Part shown: piece after piece, positions 1-12,600 of the stretch | Layout of the letters: the number at the start of each line of letters is the position of its first letter | Numbering within the stretch: position 1 is the stretch's first letter | NCBI RefSeq assembly: GCF_000499385.1 | Contig: NW_013653258.1 | Coordinates: 120,862 to 184,861 of the forward strand | From: Eimeria necatrix | Lineage: Eukaryota; Apicomplexa; Conoidasida; Eucoccidiorida; Eimeriidae | Length of the DNA: 64,000 nucleotides | Reading direction: 5' to 3' | Position numbers and translations under genes: made by a program | The notes under the pieces: generated by a model | Seen by the model: only the letters and a program-made list of their open reading frames with translations | Database searches by the model: none | Told to the model about the DNA's origin: nothing

Positions 1-1332
1 TCACGCGGTAACAACACTGAGTGGCACACTGAGTGGCCTCTTGTGCGCTCCAGGAATGTGGGGCCGTCAATAGTTTGGATCATGTTCAAACAGAGGGCGC
101 AACATCTACTTTGAACTTTTTTAGAGGGCAAAGTTGTTCCTGATCAGACACGTTGGTGCAATGCGCCTGCCCCGATTTGGTTTATCTTGGGAAAGTTGCG
201 TCACAGTTTTCCGTAAATCCGGAAGTAGATGGTTACTGTGTGGTGATAGTTCTTACAAACTGTTTGTCGACTGAAGGCCGTCAGTTAGGGCGTCGCATGC
301 GGCTCTTAGGGTGAAGGGCCATAAACTCCAGTGCAGGAGTATACAATCGAGCTTTAAAGTGCAACTTTATCACATTTTTTCTCCTTCAGAATAAATGGAG
401 CTACCAAAATAATTAGCTTCTTTTTAGTTTCCGTTGATGGGTCTGGGACTGGGAGGGGAGAAGGGGTGACCCCTTGGGGAGACTGCAGTTTTAGTTTCTG
501 CGCGGAAGACACTAGAACTGTTGAGCTGCCTACAGATATATGCTTTCATTGGTATTCGTGCAGCAGAATGGCTAGATGACTATCTTGGGGAATTTTTTTA
601 GTCGATCTTTGCGAGTCAATTCAGTCTCGATATTTCGGGGTAGGGGTCTGAAGGCGGTGCCGGCGCAGAAGCACACAAGGATTCAAGACGCCCTAAATAC
701 CACAGTAGAGTCATCAAAGGACGCATATTTTCGTTAGAGTAAGAAGCCTTCTTATGTGGTGGGCACAAAAGAACGCGTGCGGGCTGTGGGTTGCTTGCTT
801 GCACAGAAGGCAGCTAGCAATAAGCCAAGGGCGCAGAGAAGCTTTGAGGCTACCTACATGCGAATATTTTAACCCCGTAGAAAGAAAATCTTATTCAAAG
901 TAGATTTGGTTGGAAAAGAACTATATAGTGGAAACTAGAGCAGAGTAACTTATTTGCTCGTGAGGCACTGCCGACGGCCGGTTCAGATCAACGCGGGCCA
1001 CCGATGCGGTCGGCAGCTAGCAAGCAGGCTGGGGAGTGGCCGCTTGTATTGAAGAGACAATCTAGCTCCGTACTGAAAGAAATTTTTGTAGAAAATATTC
1101 CCACCTATTCATTGGATACATTTCGCATGAGTCGTTGTCACAGCTGCCTGAAAATCTTCGCATCTCTGGGCCTCTCCTCTCTCCAGCCAGTATCGGACCG
1201 CTGAAACTTGAGCGCTTTCTCTTAAAAGTGGGTTGTCTAAGCAAAGCTCTGTAGTTTGTCCCCTTTTCAAGCTGCCGCAGGCTTTGATGCACCCCTAAGG
1301 GCAACATCATCCACGGTTCCCAGCGGACGAAA
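1..1332. other. No supported gene
   Basis: Only short open frames without coding character are seen. The stretch next to 1333 is presumably the leader and promoter of the SPM1-like gene. A purine-rich G run lies near 450-480. Confidence 0.5.
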
Positions 1333-2607
1333 ATGCAGTCCGACCAAGTCGGCGCACCGGAGGTTGCCTCCTTCTCCAAAACAAAGCTCATGGGTGCCCG
1401 TGTGGCGGCTCCAGGTGAAGTCCCTGCCCGCCACCTGCGGCTCTCAGATATTGATGAAGCGCACAGGTCCAAAAGTCCATCACGCCAGCCGGGTTACTGC
1501 GTCGATGAGCTCTGCACTTGTGGTCAGCACAAATGCGTGCCGTCCAGGCCGGCTGTTCCTTTCGAGGGAAACTCTGTCTATCGGCAGGAATATGGGCCTA
1601 AGCCCCTTCCTCCACAGTGAGTCGTCACGCACATGTACATAGCGAACACACTGGCCGGAGGGAAACGTAACTTTGCCACACTCGCCAGCGGCGCTCATTT
1701 GAGGTATGAGCAGGTTCATTCTGGCTGAACATCTTCCAGCTTTACTTCTCTGCATGCGAGAAGAGCTGCTTTTTAAGTTTGTGCTGCCACCGCTATTCGC
1801 AGGCCGCAACAAACCCCTGTCAAACTACCACCATCTCTGCCATTTGAGGGCGAGAGCAGTTATAGGACAGAGTATGGACCAAAGCCGCTTCCTCCCCCAG
1901 TAAAGCCTTCTCAAGTTACCCTCCCACCTTCACTCCCCTTTGAAGAGACCACCGCATACCGCAGAGACTTCGGGCCTAAGCCTCTCCCCCCTCCTGTCAA
2001 GCCAGCAGAAGTGAAGCTCCAACCATCTCTCCCCTTTGAAGCCAACTCATCTTACAGGTATGCATACTTCGTAGAGATAGGGCGAATGCTGCAGGTTGCC
2101 TAGCGTGTCGGCCATTACTCTTGGTTACCGTGCAACTCCAACACTTTAACCCTAAATTCAAAACCTTGACCAGAAGGCTTCCTTTCTTCAGCTGTTCCGA
2201 GAATTACATTTCTTGAGGTCGATGCTCCGTGATAATCCACTGCTTGTTCTTCAACGAGGCCATACATGCTTTTTATGCGGACTGCTTCTCTCAGATCTGA
2301 TTATGGGGCTAAGCCACTGCCTCAGGTGGTCCCCCCCGCTCCTGTGACACTTCCTCCCTCTTTGCCGTTTGAGGCGAACAGCGCGTATCGCGAGGAGTTT
2401 GGGCCTAAGCCCTTGCCCAAACAGCCAGCCCCTCAAGAAGTGAAACTTCCTCCGTCTCTTCCGTTCGAAGGAGACACAGTTTATCGCTCAGAATATATAC
2501 GCAAGGAAAACCCGGTGTGCCAGGTGACCCGAATGCCCCCGTATCCTCAACCGGAGTACCCAAACAACCACGTCTTCTGGGATAAGAACGAGAAAACATG
2601 GTACTAG
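1333..2607 (+). CDS. SPM1: SPM1-like subpellicular microtubule protein
   Basis: Three exons: 1333-1616, 1803-2057 and 2295-2607, together 283 residues. Both introns have GT-AG ends and leave phase 2, and the joined frame is open. The N-terminal part holds a Cys motif of the type CTCGQHKC, typical of the SPM1/SAXO (STOP-like) microtubule proteins. It is followed by six tandem units of about 32 residues built on PFExxxxYRxxYGPKPLP: one in exon 1, three in exon 2 (the last crossing the second intron) and two in exon 3. The sixth unit is degenerate. The C-terminus ends in [12 protein letters not shown]. Toxoplasma SPM1 is known to carry six 32-residue repeats and to stabilise the subpellicular microtubules under the pellicle, so copy number and order fit. 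The start is the first ATG of the open frame. An inner-microtubule SPM2-like role is less likely because SPM2 is shorter. Confidence 0.88.
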
Positions 2608-3266
2608 AGTTCAATTACCATGCAAAGCCAGTTCGTGTCTTCCCAAAGAGGATGAGAACAACATGAAGATAACGCTGTAGTTGCTCAGCGGAGCAGACAG
2701 TGGATGGAATCAGCCAATGATTGGAGGCCATACGGATGGGTTATGTTACAATGGCTGCTTCACCTTTTCCTGTGAAGCAATGCTGGTGTCTTCGTTGGTG
2801 CGCCTGCATGAAAGCTTTGCCGAATCCTCTGCCCGGACACAGAGAAACCTCTCCTTGCTTTAGACTTCCAGCGTAGCTAGCTAGCTATCAGCTTTCTAGC
2901 TAGCTTGCGGGAATGACCAGACTTCCTACAAGTTATCATGTCTGTAAGTAGATAATCTCAGACTCATGGTGACTTCGGGATCAGAAATAACTCCTGAGTT
3001 TCGCTGAAGGTCACCTACATTTTGCAAAATGCACTCGGTAGAAGTTGATGCAACTATGCCAGAGCAGACCAATGTACGCACTTCTGGACAGCGCTGTGTT
3101 TGGGTTTTTCCCGCCGCTGTCACTTACAATCGTAATCACTTGGGACAAACGCATTTAATATAAAACTTTTGAGAGTTCACAGGTCCCACTACCGTGCTTT
3201 GCGGCGTTCACTCCCTTGTCGGGTCTCCGCTGCTGCCCTAGCACTCATATTCACTTGTTGGCTTGA
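2608..3266. other. Convergent intergenic region
   Basis: Lies between the 3' ends of the SPM1-like and phosphodiesterase genes. A self-complementary TAGCTAGC-rich patch is at about 2874-2908. No gene is supported. Confidence 0.5.
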
Positions 3267-6200
3267 CTAGTCAGTTGTAATTACGGTTGGGGTGCCTTTT
3301 CGGTCATTGTGGCAGGGTGCTTCGTTGTCTTTTTCTGCCATAGCCAAGGGCTCGAAAGACGTTGTATTTTCTTGCCTCTGTGGGCTAGGAGGACTAGTCA
3401 TGCTTTTCCAGCATCTCAAATTGTAGTTTGCGTGCGATATTACTCCCTCCATCAAGTACAGTGCAGTGCAGTTTGGCTCCATCATAGGACCACCGGAGTG
3501 CTGCGGAGCCACTTGACGTTCCAAGCAAGACCTTATTTCCGTAGCCAGAGGCAAAACAATGTATTCCAAGAAGCTGCACTGAGCTTGCGGCAATTCATCT
3601 GCCTTGCGGCGGTCACATAGCGGCGATATTGCAATGCCGAGCTTTTCCTCCAGGTCGCCCTGCAAGTAACAGCCGGCATCGTCGTCATGAAGTCCATTTG
3701 TGGGATGCTTGAGCAAGGAGCATCCAGGAAGGCGGAGGGCAGAGAGGACCGCGAAAATGCGGCAATCAAATTGCCTGCTGTAGCGCACCGTACCCAATTT
3801 TTCTCCCAAGGGGAAACACTAGGGCAACTCACTAGGCTCTTAATGGTGGACTGACCTGTTTATAAAACTCCTCATTAACTCGACAAGCCCACATGTAGTG
3901 TTGTTCCCAGGCAAGCATTGAATGCCCAATATCCCCTGTTTTGATTAGCAGCTTTGCGAGCATCCATTTATCTTCTTCATTGGAGCTAACAGAAAACGTC
4001 TGGGAAGCATTGCGTGCACGGAAAGATGAGAGAATAGGAAAGTGCTGCGCCATATCTGTTGCAAGAATCAAATCGATCACTTGTTTTCTTAACTGGCGAT
4101 ATGCGCTGGCTGAAAGCCCCTGCGTGCATCGTAGACAAAAACACCATGAAATCATCATCCACTGCAGGAAGCCTAGGCTCAAAAATGCACTCTTTCTCCT
4201 ATGGCATGCCCTTAATTTAGCGACTTGTCTGCAAGCATGTCCAGGACATTTCAGCAAGTGCGCACTCTCAATATTCCTCCGTCCACCTCCGCTGTGGCTG
4301 AGATTGTCCTGAAAGTTATATATGCATGGTAATTTTCCAGAACGGCGTTATCGTTGTATACAAGAGCAAGAGACTGATTGGTTGACACGAGGAAAGCATT
4401 GTTAAGTCCGGGATGTCCAACATCATGACCCAGAGCTGCAACGCATATTACAACTTCTTCATCCAGTCCCTTCCAAGCGGTGGCCTGCGTTTCCGCATAA
4501 GCGTGAAAGCTGTTGCTTGGGAGCAATAATTTCCCATCTCGCGGCTGCCACTGTTTACCAGATGTGGTGCTGCCACGTGTAAACGTAAAATTCGAAGGGG
4601 CAGTTGTCAGCACCACTTCTGTGGGATTTCCCAGACGAAGCTGAACCATTTTAGAGAGCCCAGACATTCTAGCCAGCATTACGGACAGGTGCGCCACCAT
4701 AGCCCCGTGTAGGCGATTGTGATATAGATTCGGGAGATATTGGTCTTGCAGTGATTTCAGAAAGGCGTGCAGCGCCAATGCAGTGCAGCTCAGGCCGCCA
4801 TTTCTCACGTGGGGCAACAATAGTTGCAGTCCAACAAGCACTAGGCACTAAGTAGCATAGTTGAGCACAGGACACACAGAGCAACGTTTGGAATATAGGC
4901 CATTTTGCACATGGCGCAAAGGTATGGAATTAGTCTGTGGACACGGTATTGTTTGCTTGCAGCTAACAACATTGTGAATTTAATGATTTAGAAGTCCGAG
5001 TGCAATTCAAAAGCTCGTATTTGTGGGGCACTGTCTCACATTTCCGTCAGTTAGTTGGTCCAGAGCAAACATGTCAATGGTCCATTCGGCCCCTATGTTG
5101 CAAGCTGTGCCGCTGACAATTGGACTCTTGAGCGCCTCCTCAATAGCCGACTCTGTTTCCGCTGAATGCCCTCCCCAAAGAAGAGCAGCTTCTCCGGTGC
5201 GGTGTTGCGGGGTAATTTCCACTTCGCAATCCGCTTCAGCTCTCCAATCGGTCTCGCCAGCTGTCCTGATATGCTGCTGCGCATGGCTGGCGGGGGTTCC
5301 CATGCTATCGTGGTCTGGGTTGCCGCCGTGTATGCCTGTCCCATTCCGGTTGACTCCGATTTCAGTGGAAGAAGCTACTACTTGTGGGTTTGGAATATTC
5401 AATGCTGGACCTTGAGCCCTTTTGCTGGATAGTGTTTTTAAGGGATTTTCTGGGAGTGACTTCACTGCGTTATCCGAAAGTTCTCCGCGAGCGTAGCCTA
5501 TGCTCCAGTTCGACGTGAGACAAGCAGAATCAACTTCAGGTAAGTTGAAACCTTCTTCTAGGGTCACCGTTAATGGCTGGAAAACAGCGGCTACTTGTCC
5601 TTGTGCTTCGCCGTGAGATGGCTGTGGCTGGGGAAGAGTTGCCGCTCTTGCTGCTGCAGTTGGAGTGCAACTGTTCCTGTTAGATCTTTCTTGTGGCAGA
5701 TTCGGTGCTGGAACAACTTGCGCTTCATGTGTCCTCACAAATACTGAATCTTGGCGCACGTATGGTTCAATGAACTTCTTGTATAAGAGTTGCGTTTCAG
5801 GGGGCACTTCAGGTGAAAGCCAATTGACTGCATACATGTCTCTTCCGCTGGTAAGAACACCCAAGCACTTCGCTTGGAGGGCAGACACCAGCAAAAGTGT
5901 CTCCCTTACAGGCTTTTCCACGCCTCCAGGATCTATTGAGCTAAGCGATGCTCCCATTTGTTCAAGGAAGCCTACAAGCTGCTCCAGCATGTTCTTCCCG
6001 GTAGCGCGCTGCGATTTGTTCTCTTCTTGGATTCTCTCTAGCTTCGCAGAAATTGTCGACACGCTATAAAATGCTTTTCTGTGCATAAGCTCGCTCATAT
6101 AGGCTCCAGCGTAGCATGAAGCTATGACCACTCCTGTTGCAAGCCCAACTGTCCAAGAGAAAACAAAGAATGAATATGGAAAATGAAGCTGGAGTCCTCC

Positions 6201-8496
6201 GACAGTACATGCCACCAGAAGTGCCAATAACAGGAGCAGGAGGAGCTTGTGGAAGTGGAATAGTTTGCGTCTCCTCACTAGGCACACTAAGTCAATCAGC
6301 ACGCTTCCTACAATGCTCCTAAGGAATGTAGACGTCATTATGGTTTGGACGGGAGTCACAAGCGTCTGCATACAAAGAGCAGGATACCTTGGAAGCTCGG
6401 AATTCGCCATTATTTCGAGGCCACAGCGGCTTCAGTGCAAGCTTGTCAACTTTTTCCTCGCTCTCTAGCGCTTCTGCAGCCTGACTGTCCAACGAAACGT
6501 CATCTCACCTCTCTGTAAGTCTTTTCAGCGCGTTGTGGGTTGGATTCGAAGAGGACCGCTGCCGGCCTGATCGAGCTAAGCAAAGATGTGCCCAGCATGA
6601 TTGTCACAGCGGTTCTCTCTGTGTGATGCTTTAAAACGGGAAGATATCCTGATGCTGCAAGCACTACTTGGCAGAGTACTTCGACCACGTCCAGTGAAAC
6701 CAGGAACCATGTTAAGAAGTTAGCCGGGCCGCCAGTGCCAGGTTGGTTTGAAACTGTGCTGAATGCAACCAACTCGGCAGCGTCTCCAGTCGCTTCCCTG
6801 GATCTTAACATCGGAGCGGTGAATGTAATGATCCACTCCGGCATGTCGTACATTGTGTTCAAAAATATTGTTAGCAATCCAACAAGAACAAGGCGCTTCA
6901 CGCGTGCTTTTCGGAGAAACTCCCCGTATGCAGACTCGATCTCTGGATCTTTAAACACTAGCGCCAGGTGGCGCTGAAAGTGAGGATCTGGTCCCTGGGC
7001 AAAGCTCTCCTGTCCATAAAATTTCGTATCTGCAGCACTCAGGGCTCGAACGGAATCGCGAGGCTGCTCCCTAGATATATGCGTTCGACTCTCAGCACTA
7101 GTTTTGCTCCTGAGCATAAAACAAGTAAATGGAAATTCAGAATAAAAATTAGGGCACGGGACATTAGTTTTAACAAGCATTACCGAAATCCCTGCTTTTT
7201 TTCACCTAACATCGAACGAAAAATCAGCTAGGACTACGGGCTACCAGCTTAGCAGTGTCCTAAGTACCAAAATGTTGAGGACAACCGGTCCTTCATTCGC
7301 CAGAGCAAACTATCTGCGTCTTGCAGTCCGTGAGTCTTCGTGTAGCCACTGCTCAAACCTCCAGGTGCCTCTGTGCCAGATACTGAAACTTCAAGTGCTG
7401 GGGCTTCACTGTCACCTGCCTGAGCATCTCGACGGAGGAGGAAGTCGCGTGGCTCTGCAGAGCAGGGTATGTCGCATTCAGTTGCAGATTCACACAGCGA
7501 AGAAGCAGGCAGCTGAGCATCAGGAGAAGGCTCTGTCTTCACATCACCCCACCGGACTCGGAATGAGGTGTAATGAAGGAAGTTTGTCCTCAAAGTGGGT
7601 GCACGTACGCCTGCTCTAGGCGTTTCAGTCCCATTCGGCCTTCGGAACGTTTCGTTGCCTACCTTAAGCCCAGCAAACCCTAGAGTATTCGTCTGATTCC
7701 GACTGTTTGTTCCTTCAAGCGTGCACCTTGTGTCTGCTGTCGGATTTGTGCTATTATCGGGGGCAACTGACGCATGCTGACTTGAAGTAGCATCCCTTGA
7801 ACCCCTGTCTTCAGACTGAACAGAATGACAATGCGCGCTGTTTGTTACCGTTAGATGCTGACTCTCAAGTGCATCTTCAGGAATGTGGTCAAGTTTAAAA
7901 CTTTGTTTTCCTTCCTGTGCAAAATTTGCCAGTGGTCCCTGAGGAAGCGAAGGATCGGCGCTGCAATCTTGGTGTCCTTCCGCAGGGTGAGTCCCACATA
8001 GTGGCCACCGTGGCGAAAGGCTGGCGGGTGCTGTCTGGTAGTTTATCCCGTTGCTATAGTGGCGAGAGCTTTCAGAAAGAGAGCCGGGAGGAGCGATAGG
8101 AGGGGTCCCTACCTCTGGTGAGTGACTGCGACTCAGTGGCGTTACCGAACAACAGGAATGACTTGGCTCTGATGTAACGTTCTTGCCATTTCTCTTCGCC
8201 TTAGCGGATGCTGCCGGTATGCAGCCAGAAGGAGAGGACGTTGTTTTTCTTGGAGTTGCCTTTGACACGTGAGTGACTGTAGGGTTTAGGCCAGAGACGA
8301 GAAGGCCTTCAACCCACTGCTTAAATGAGCGATAAGCCACAGCAAACCTTGACGATCCAGGTGTCTGGGAGGCAGGAGATGACCGACACGGCGTACTGCT
8401 CCCTGAACCAGTTGTTCGCATCGGGAAAACATCGCTGTGCTCTCCTAGTGGCAACCCGGGAGAGTTGGCCCGTCCAGTTTGCGCAGGTTCCCACAT
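3267..8496 (-). CDS. 3',5'-cyclic nucleotide phosphodiesterase, six-span membrane form
   Basis: Six exons on the minus strand: 8496-7268, 7109-6509, 6365-5040, 4847-4266, 4119-3856 and 3659-3267. All phases match and the sum is 1464 residues. Exon 1 is a Ser/Thr/Pro-rich N-terminus without a recognised domain. Exon 2 and the start of exon 3 hold about six hydrophobic spans (for example VKRLVLVGLLTIFLN, FHKLLLLLLLALLVAC), then a short coiled coil (SAKLERIQEENKSQ) and a variable linker. The last three exons encode the PDEase I catalytic domain: YHNRLHG with the acid histidine, the metal motif GHDVGHPGLNN, NAVLENYH, VIDLILATDM, KTGDIGHS and SPLCDRRKADELP. This enzyme class hydrolyses cAMP or cGMP to the 5' monophosphate. 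Apicomplexan PDEs are known for six spans before the catalytic domain, placing the enzyme on a membrane with its active site in the cytosol. Substrate preference cannot be read. The exon 4/5 donor (4266) was chosen to keep family spacing; GAG|GTGGAC just upstream is an alternative. The true N-terminus may lie further upstream. Confidence 0.88.
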
Positions 8497-10584
8497 CGCA
8501 ACAGATAGGGAGCCGCAGGGCCTGCGGGTACTAAGAGGAGAAGTTCACTTCTGGAGTCCCTACCGTGACATGGCTTCGTGAAGGAGGGGCCTGCAGAAAG
8601 AACTTAAGGCTTACGGGGAGCTCGCACAGACGATGCTTCCCCTCGAAAGTCGGAATGCCTAAGGGCGCGCATAAAAAGCAATAGCAGACCATGAACGTAG
8701 GGCGCATAAGAAAAAGCTTGCCAAAGAAATAATGTCTAGGAAGCTGAAAATGCGCCGTCCGCTGTAAGTATTCCACTTCAAGCGCCGAAAAGTTTCCTTT
8801 TTGATGCCGCATTTGCCCCGCCGAAAGCCGGCGATACTAATCGTCTTGAGTCTTCTAGATTCACCTCAGCTATTTCCTTTCCCCACCGTAAAGGGCGCTG
8901 GAGAAACCTCAGCCTCTCTTAGCGGCATTCTGGAAGTTGGGCATTCCGTCGTTGAGGTAGCTGGTTAGCATAGCAGATTTATCCTTATGATGCTGAGGAC
9001 GGCAAAATTCGCTTGAACAACACTGAAACTTTCCCATCATTACAATTAATGTTTAAAAACAATTGGAGACTCCATATATGCATTTGGCCTCCCCGCTGCC
9101 GCCAGCCAGACGCGTATTCCGTGGAAGCTCTGGAGACGTAATGAGTCCCCAGTGCTGCCCCGTGACAGCTAGGGCAAATAAAATGAAAGTAACCGTCGAA
9201 ATATCAACGCGTATCTTGTTAATAGTGTTTAAAATGCACACAAATCTAAAAATTTCATCTGAATTTCATTTGGATGTAACTTCTACATTTCCTACCCGCC
9301 CGGTTTGCGCGGGCAGGATGAAGGCTCAATTTCAAGGGAAGAAGAGCAAAAACCAATATTTTAAACCTTGAAGACACCAAAACAATACTCATACAAACCA
9401 CTGCGCAGGAACCAAAATCAATCTTGGCGCATTTCTTCTCGCTATCGCTCTCAGGGTTCCTCGAACATGGTTAGCATCGTTTTTTTGCCGTGAAATCGCT
9501 TCTACATAACGGCTGCATCAGCGTGTGTCCATTTGCCCTAATTTGAGAAGACTTCACACACAACAGTTTCTGTGATCATTTAGCAGCTGATCTTCGCCGT
9601 CAATCGCTCCATTTCACGTAACAACGACGAATGCTGCGAACCGCGAGTTTAGGCCACCTTAAGGCGCTCCGTGTCTTAGTTCAACAGTTTTACCCTGCTT
9701 TATTAAAGTAGAATGCACAGTACTGAGGCTTTATCGCAATACAGAGCAATGATGGCCGCGAAGGTGCCAATGGTCTACAACGACAAAGGCGACGTACATA
9801 GCCAATGCTGGCGCGCTGCTGCAAGGAAGTGAGCGCAAGCCTGCAATTAACCACCAACCCAAAGCTCTTCTCAGGCGTGTAAGCTTATTACGCGCCTGCA
9901 TCGCTTCGGAATATCTGAATAGCCTGCAGGTCAACTGCAAAGCTCCTCCGATATGTGGCCAGAAGCAGTGAAAAGCAGGAAGTGTACAGGAGCAACTCCA
10001 GAAAAGTGAAGACAGCTAGAGACAGTTGCGTTTGTTGCGGCAAGTAAGAAGATATTTCCACTCGCCGACGGCGATTTCAGCACCCCAAGTACGTCACCGC
10101 TGCATTTCTGGTTCGTCGGAGTGCAGAGGCACTGAACAGCTTGCCAGTGACATAAGTAAGAAGTACCCTAAGTTCTCCGCTATCATACACCTCTTTAGAT
10201 GAAAAATGTAGGTCGCGTCTGCTGTCAAATAGTCCCACACTCCACCGTGTAACCAGCAACGTCTCGGTACCTAGTCTTGCTGGCTGGAACATTGGGCGGT
10301 CTGAGCAAAATAGATGAATCTATCAACTACGAGACGCCTTGTCTAAGTTCCTGCAGTCGTATTAATGGGTAGTGTGCACTGATAGTTAATTTTCTAGGAA
10401 CAACACGGAAATCACATTAACACTGTCTTCGACAAACATGGTGATGCAAGTTCACTCGGTGACAGGCAGCTGGAGAGGGCTATAAAACTCCACAGGTCTG
10501 CAGCATTCACCAGTGCACACACAGTGGCAGTCACAAAATCGCTATAGCGAACTCACGGCTCCATTGGGTACGCCCACTGAGGAG
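8497..10584. other. Upstream region of the phosphodiesterase; possible extra 5' exon
   Basis: A minus-strand frame at 8531-8812 is open, begins with ATG and contains a hydrophobic patch (FMVCYCFLCAPLGIP). It could be a further 5' exon of the phosphodiesterase, but joining it would need an unusually short intron, so it is not included in the model. From 8813 to 10584 only short open frames without coding character are visible. The AT-rich part near 9020-9260 looks non-coding. Confidence 0.35.
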
Positions 10585-11564
10585 TCATTGGTAAGTAGGA
10601 GACAGGTTGGTTCCCAGGTGTCGAAACCTGCCTAAAGCTAGAATCCTGTACAAGCAAGGAGGGTAATACGGCTTCCCAATGTGGGACTGGGTAAAAAGCT
10701 GTACCTGCAGTGTTGGGTTGCCACTATAGTAAAAGGGAGGAGTCTCGGAAGGCGTTAAGACTTGGGATATTCCTGCATGTGGTTGCTGCAACTGGTACTG
10801 CTGAGAAAATGGAGTAATCTGCTGTAACGGCGGCGCCGCAGCGATTTCAGAAAATTGCTGCACCCAGGACCCCCCTGCCCTGAGTTGGCCTTCACTGTCC
10901 GAGCTTGGGAGAGGGAGCGCAGCAGCGGTCTGCACAGCCGTCTGACCTGGCTGTATTTTGGGCTGCGTGCGACTGTAGATATCTGGTACTCACTGGGAGC
11001 TTCTCCGGAGGCAGGCCATACATCCTGACGTCTGCCTCCCGCTTGGAATCACTTAAAATCGCCAACGTGAGCCGCTTGAGTGTGTCAACACTTTCAGGCT
11101 TCAGGAGTTTCGTCAATGCTCGGACCTGGTGATATCCGTTCGTGCAAGTGGGTTCAACATTGGCTTTGCAACCCTTACTGATTTCTTGAAATCGTCATAC
11201 TCCTCTTTGGGAACTTGAAACCAGTCTTTAAACGCACATATTGCCAGAGTTGGGACCCATGGTAGTTACCCTCAACAAACTTTGGCATTTTCGGCCCTGA
11301 AGGTGCACGAATTGAGCAACACTGGTGAAGTTCTCGGAATGGGTGCTGCATCTCTATACCTTCCGGTTCCGCCTTTTCACCTACACCTGTAGTGTCTGGC
11401 AGAACGAACCGAGGGGACTCGAGCAGACCGTCGTTTTCAATCAGGTGTCGAAAGTTGGCCTGGTGAGCCGACTCGATTCTGCGTGAACGCTGTGAAATTT
11501 CGGAAGTATCTGACACGATGAGCGGCAGACCAGCAACCGCAAGAATCCAGAAACGCATTTTCAT
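10585..11564 (-). CDS. Small secreted protein of unknown function
   Basis: Four exons: 11564-11270, 11225-11179, 10994-11125 and 10929-10585 (all minus), 272 residues, with phases closing exactly. The ATG at 11564 opens a classic signal peptide (MKMRFWILAVAGLPLIVSD). The mature part has no recognised domain. The middle is charged (VPKEEYDDFKKS, LLKPESVDTLKRL), and the last exon is rich in Gln, Pro and Tyr with no membrane span. Introns 1 and 2 are only 44 and 53 bases; intron 2 has a strong GTAAGG donor, and intron 1 (GTAACT to AAAG) is the weakest call. Without it the frame stops in the short second exon. The product probably enters the secretory pathway (surface, organelle or vacuole), but no function can be assigned. 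The 3' end could be spliced differently. Confidence 0.6.
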
Positions 11565-11835
11565 ATGGGGCTCAAACGAGCATGCAAATGAATATTTCGG
11601 CAGGACTCAAACCATTGCACGCATTGGGTGCAGTGCCCGCTTCTGTAGGAGGCAGAGCTGTTTGTACAGTCGACAGCAAGCTGACACAGGCTTCCATTGT
11701 TTTCGTCTGGCAGACGGCGAAAAGCGAAGTTTCAAGTTTACGTATCACCCAGATACGCTTCGGGGATTCAGAAATATTGACGAACATCCGAGTCAGGAGA
11801 TCAAGCAGTTTACATCAATGGGTGAACGCCGTGCA

Positions 11836-12600
11836 TCAACTTGTCTCATTGCTGTCACCGGGGTGGAGCCCAAAGCGGTTAGCTTTAACATCATGCTTCT
11901 TGTTGAGGAACGAGATAAGTGCATCTTCGAGCCTTGCAATATCTTTAGTGCCTTTTATAACTTCGAAGTTCAGAAGTATGCCTTCCGCCTCAAATTGACC
12001 TAGCATTGGTCGCGTGATCTGCTCGTAAAAATCGAGCCTGTTCCGTATTGCCTCTTCTGTGTCGTCACTGCGCGTAGTTAATGGAGCGTTTCCCTTGCAG
12101 TGGCTGCATTCCTTCGTCGGCAGTATGGGGGGCATGTCGTACGGTTCGTCACATATGTTGGCAACGTTGAAACATCCCCCACAACTACTGCATATTCTTC
12201 TTCCCAGGAGCTTCTTCAAAAGAATATGCCTTGGCACAATAAAATTGATGCAGGCATGAGGAGTTGCGAAGCCGCGCAGCAGTTCGACTTGCTGGAGAGT
12301 CCTGGGAAAACCGTCCAGGATCCAGGACTGCCTTTCTGGGTGGCTGGAGATGTGATCCTTACATATCTCAGAAGCCAATGTATCTTGAATTAGCAAACCG
12401 CAACTAACACGAGCCTTTGAGTCGCCGTTGAGAGTGCAGTTCGAGAGTTTTTGGCGGATCAAGTCGCCCAACGAAACATGACACATGCCCCATCGTCTTG
12501 CTAAAATCTTCCCATAGGTTCCTTTACCAGACCCTGGTGGGCCAGAAAAAATAAGTATGATGCCCTTCTGTACCCATTTAGGGTGCGGTCTCATTTTCAA
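11836..12600 (-). CDS. Adenylate kinase, long form with zinc-type lid
   Basis: Single exon of 254 residues. The P-loop GPPGSGKGT is at residues 20-28. The NMP-binding region has SLGDLIR, and the conserved DGFPRT motif sits near residue 95. The lid segment carries a CxxC pair (GRRICSSCGGCF) and a second CxxC (KECSHCKG), the arrangement that binds zinc in long-type adenylate kinases; TRSDDTEEAIRNRLDFY follows as in the family. The enzyme interconverts ATP plus AMP with two ADP and keeps the cell's adenylate pool balanced. Length is within the family's 215-260 range with short extensions at both ends. No clear transit or signal peptide is seen, so the cytosol is likely, although mitochondrial forms exist. 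It lies 271 bases upstream of the secreted-protein gene on the same strand. GTP:AMP phosphotransferase activity (AK3-like) cannot be excluded from sequence alone. Confidence 0.92.
   Translation of the reverse strand: MKMRPHPKWVQKGIILIFSGPPGSGKGTYGKILARRWGMCHVSLGDLIRQKLSNCTLNGDSKARVSCGLLIQDTLASEICKDHISSHPERQSWILDGFPRTLQQVELLRGFATPHACINFIVPRHILLKKLLGRRICSSCGGCFNVANICDEPYDMPPILPTKECSHCKGNAPLTTRSDDTEEAIRNRLDFYEQITRPMLGQFEAEGILLNFEVIKGTKDIARLEDALISFLNKKHDVKANRFGLHPGDSNETS

Noticed and set aside
2874..2908. TAGCTAGC-rich self-complementary patch
   Set aside because: Short low-complexity palindrome in intergenic DNA with no terminator or element context in a eukaryote.
5665..6069. 134-residue plus-strand frame inside phosphodiesterase exon 3
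   Set aside because: Antisense shadow of a confirmed coding exon.
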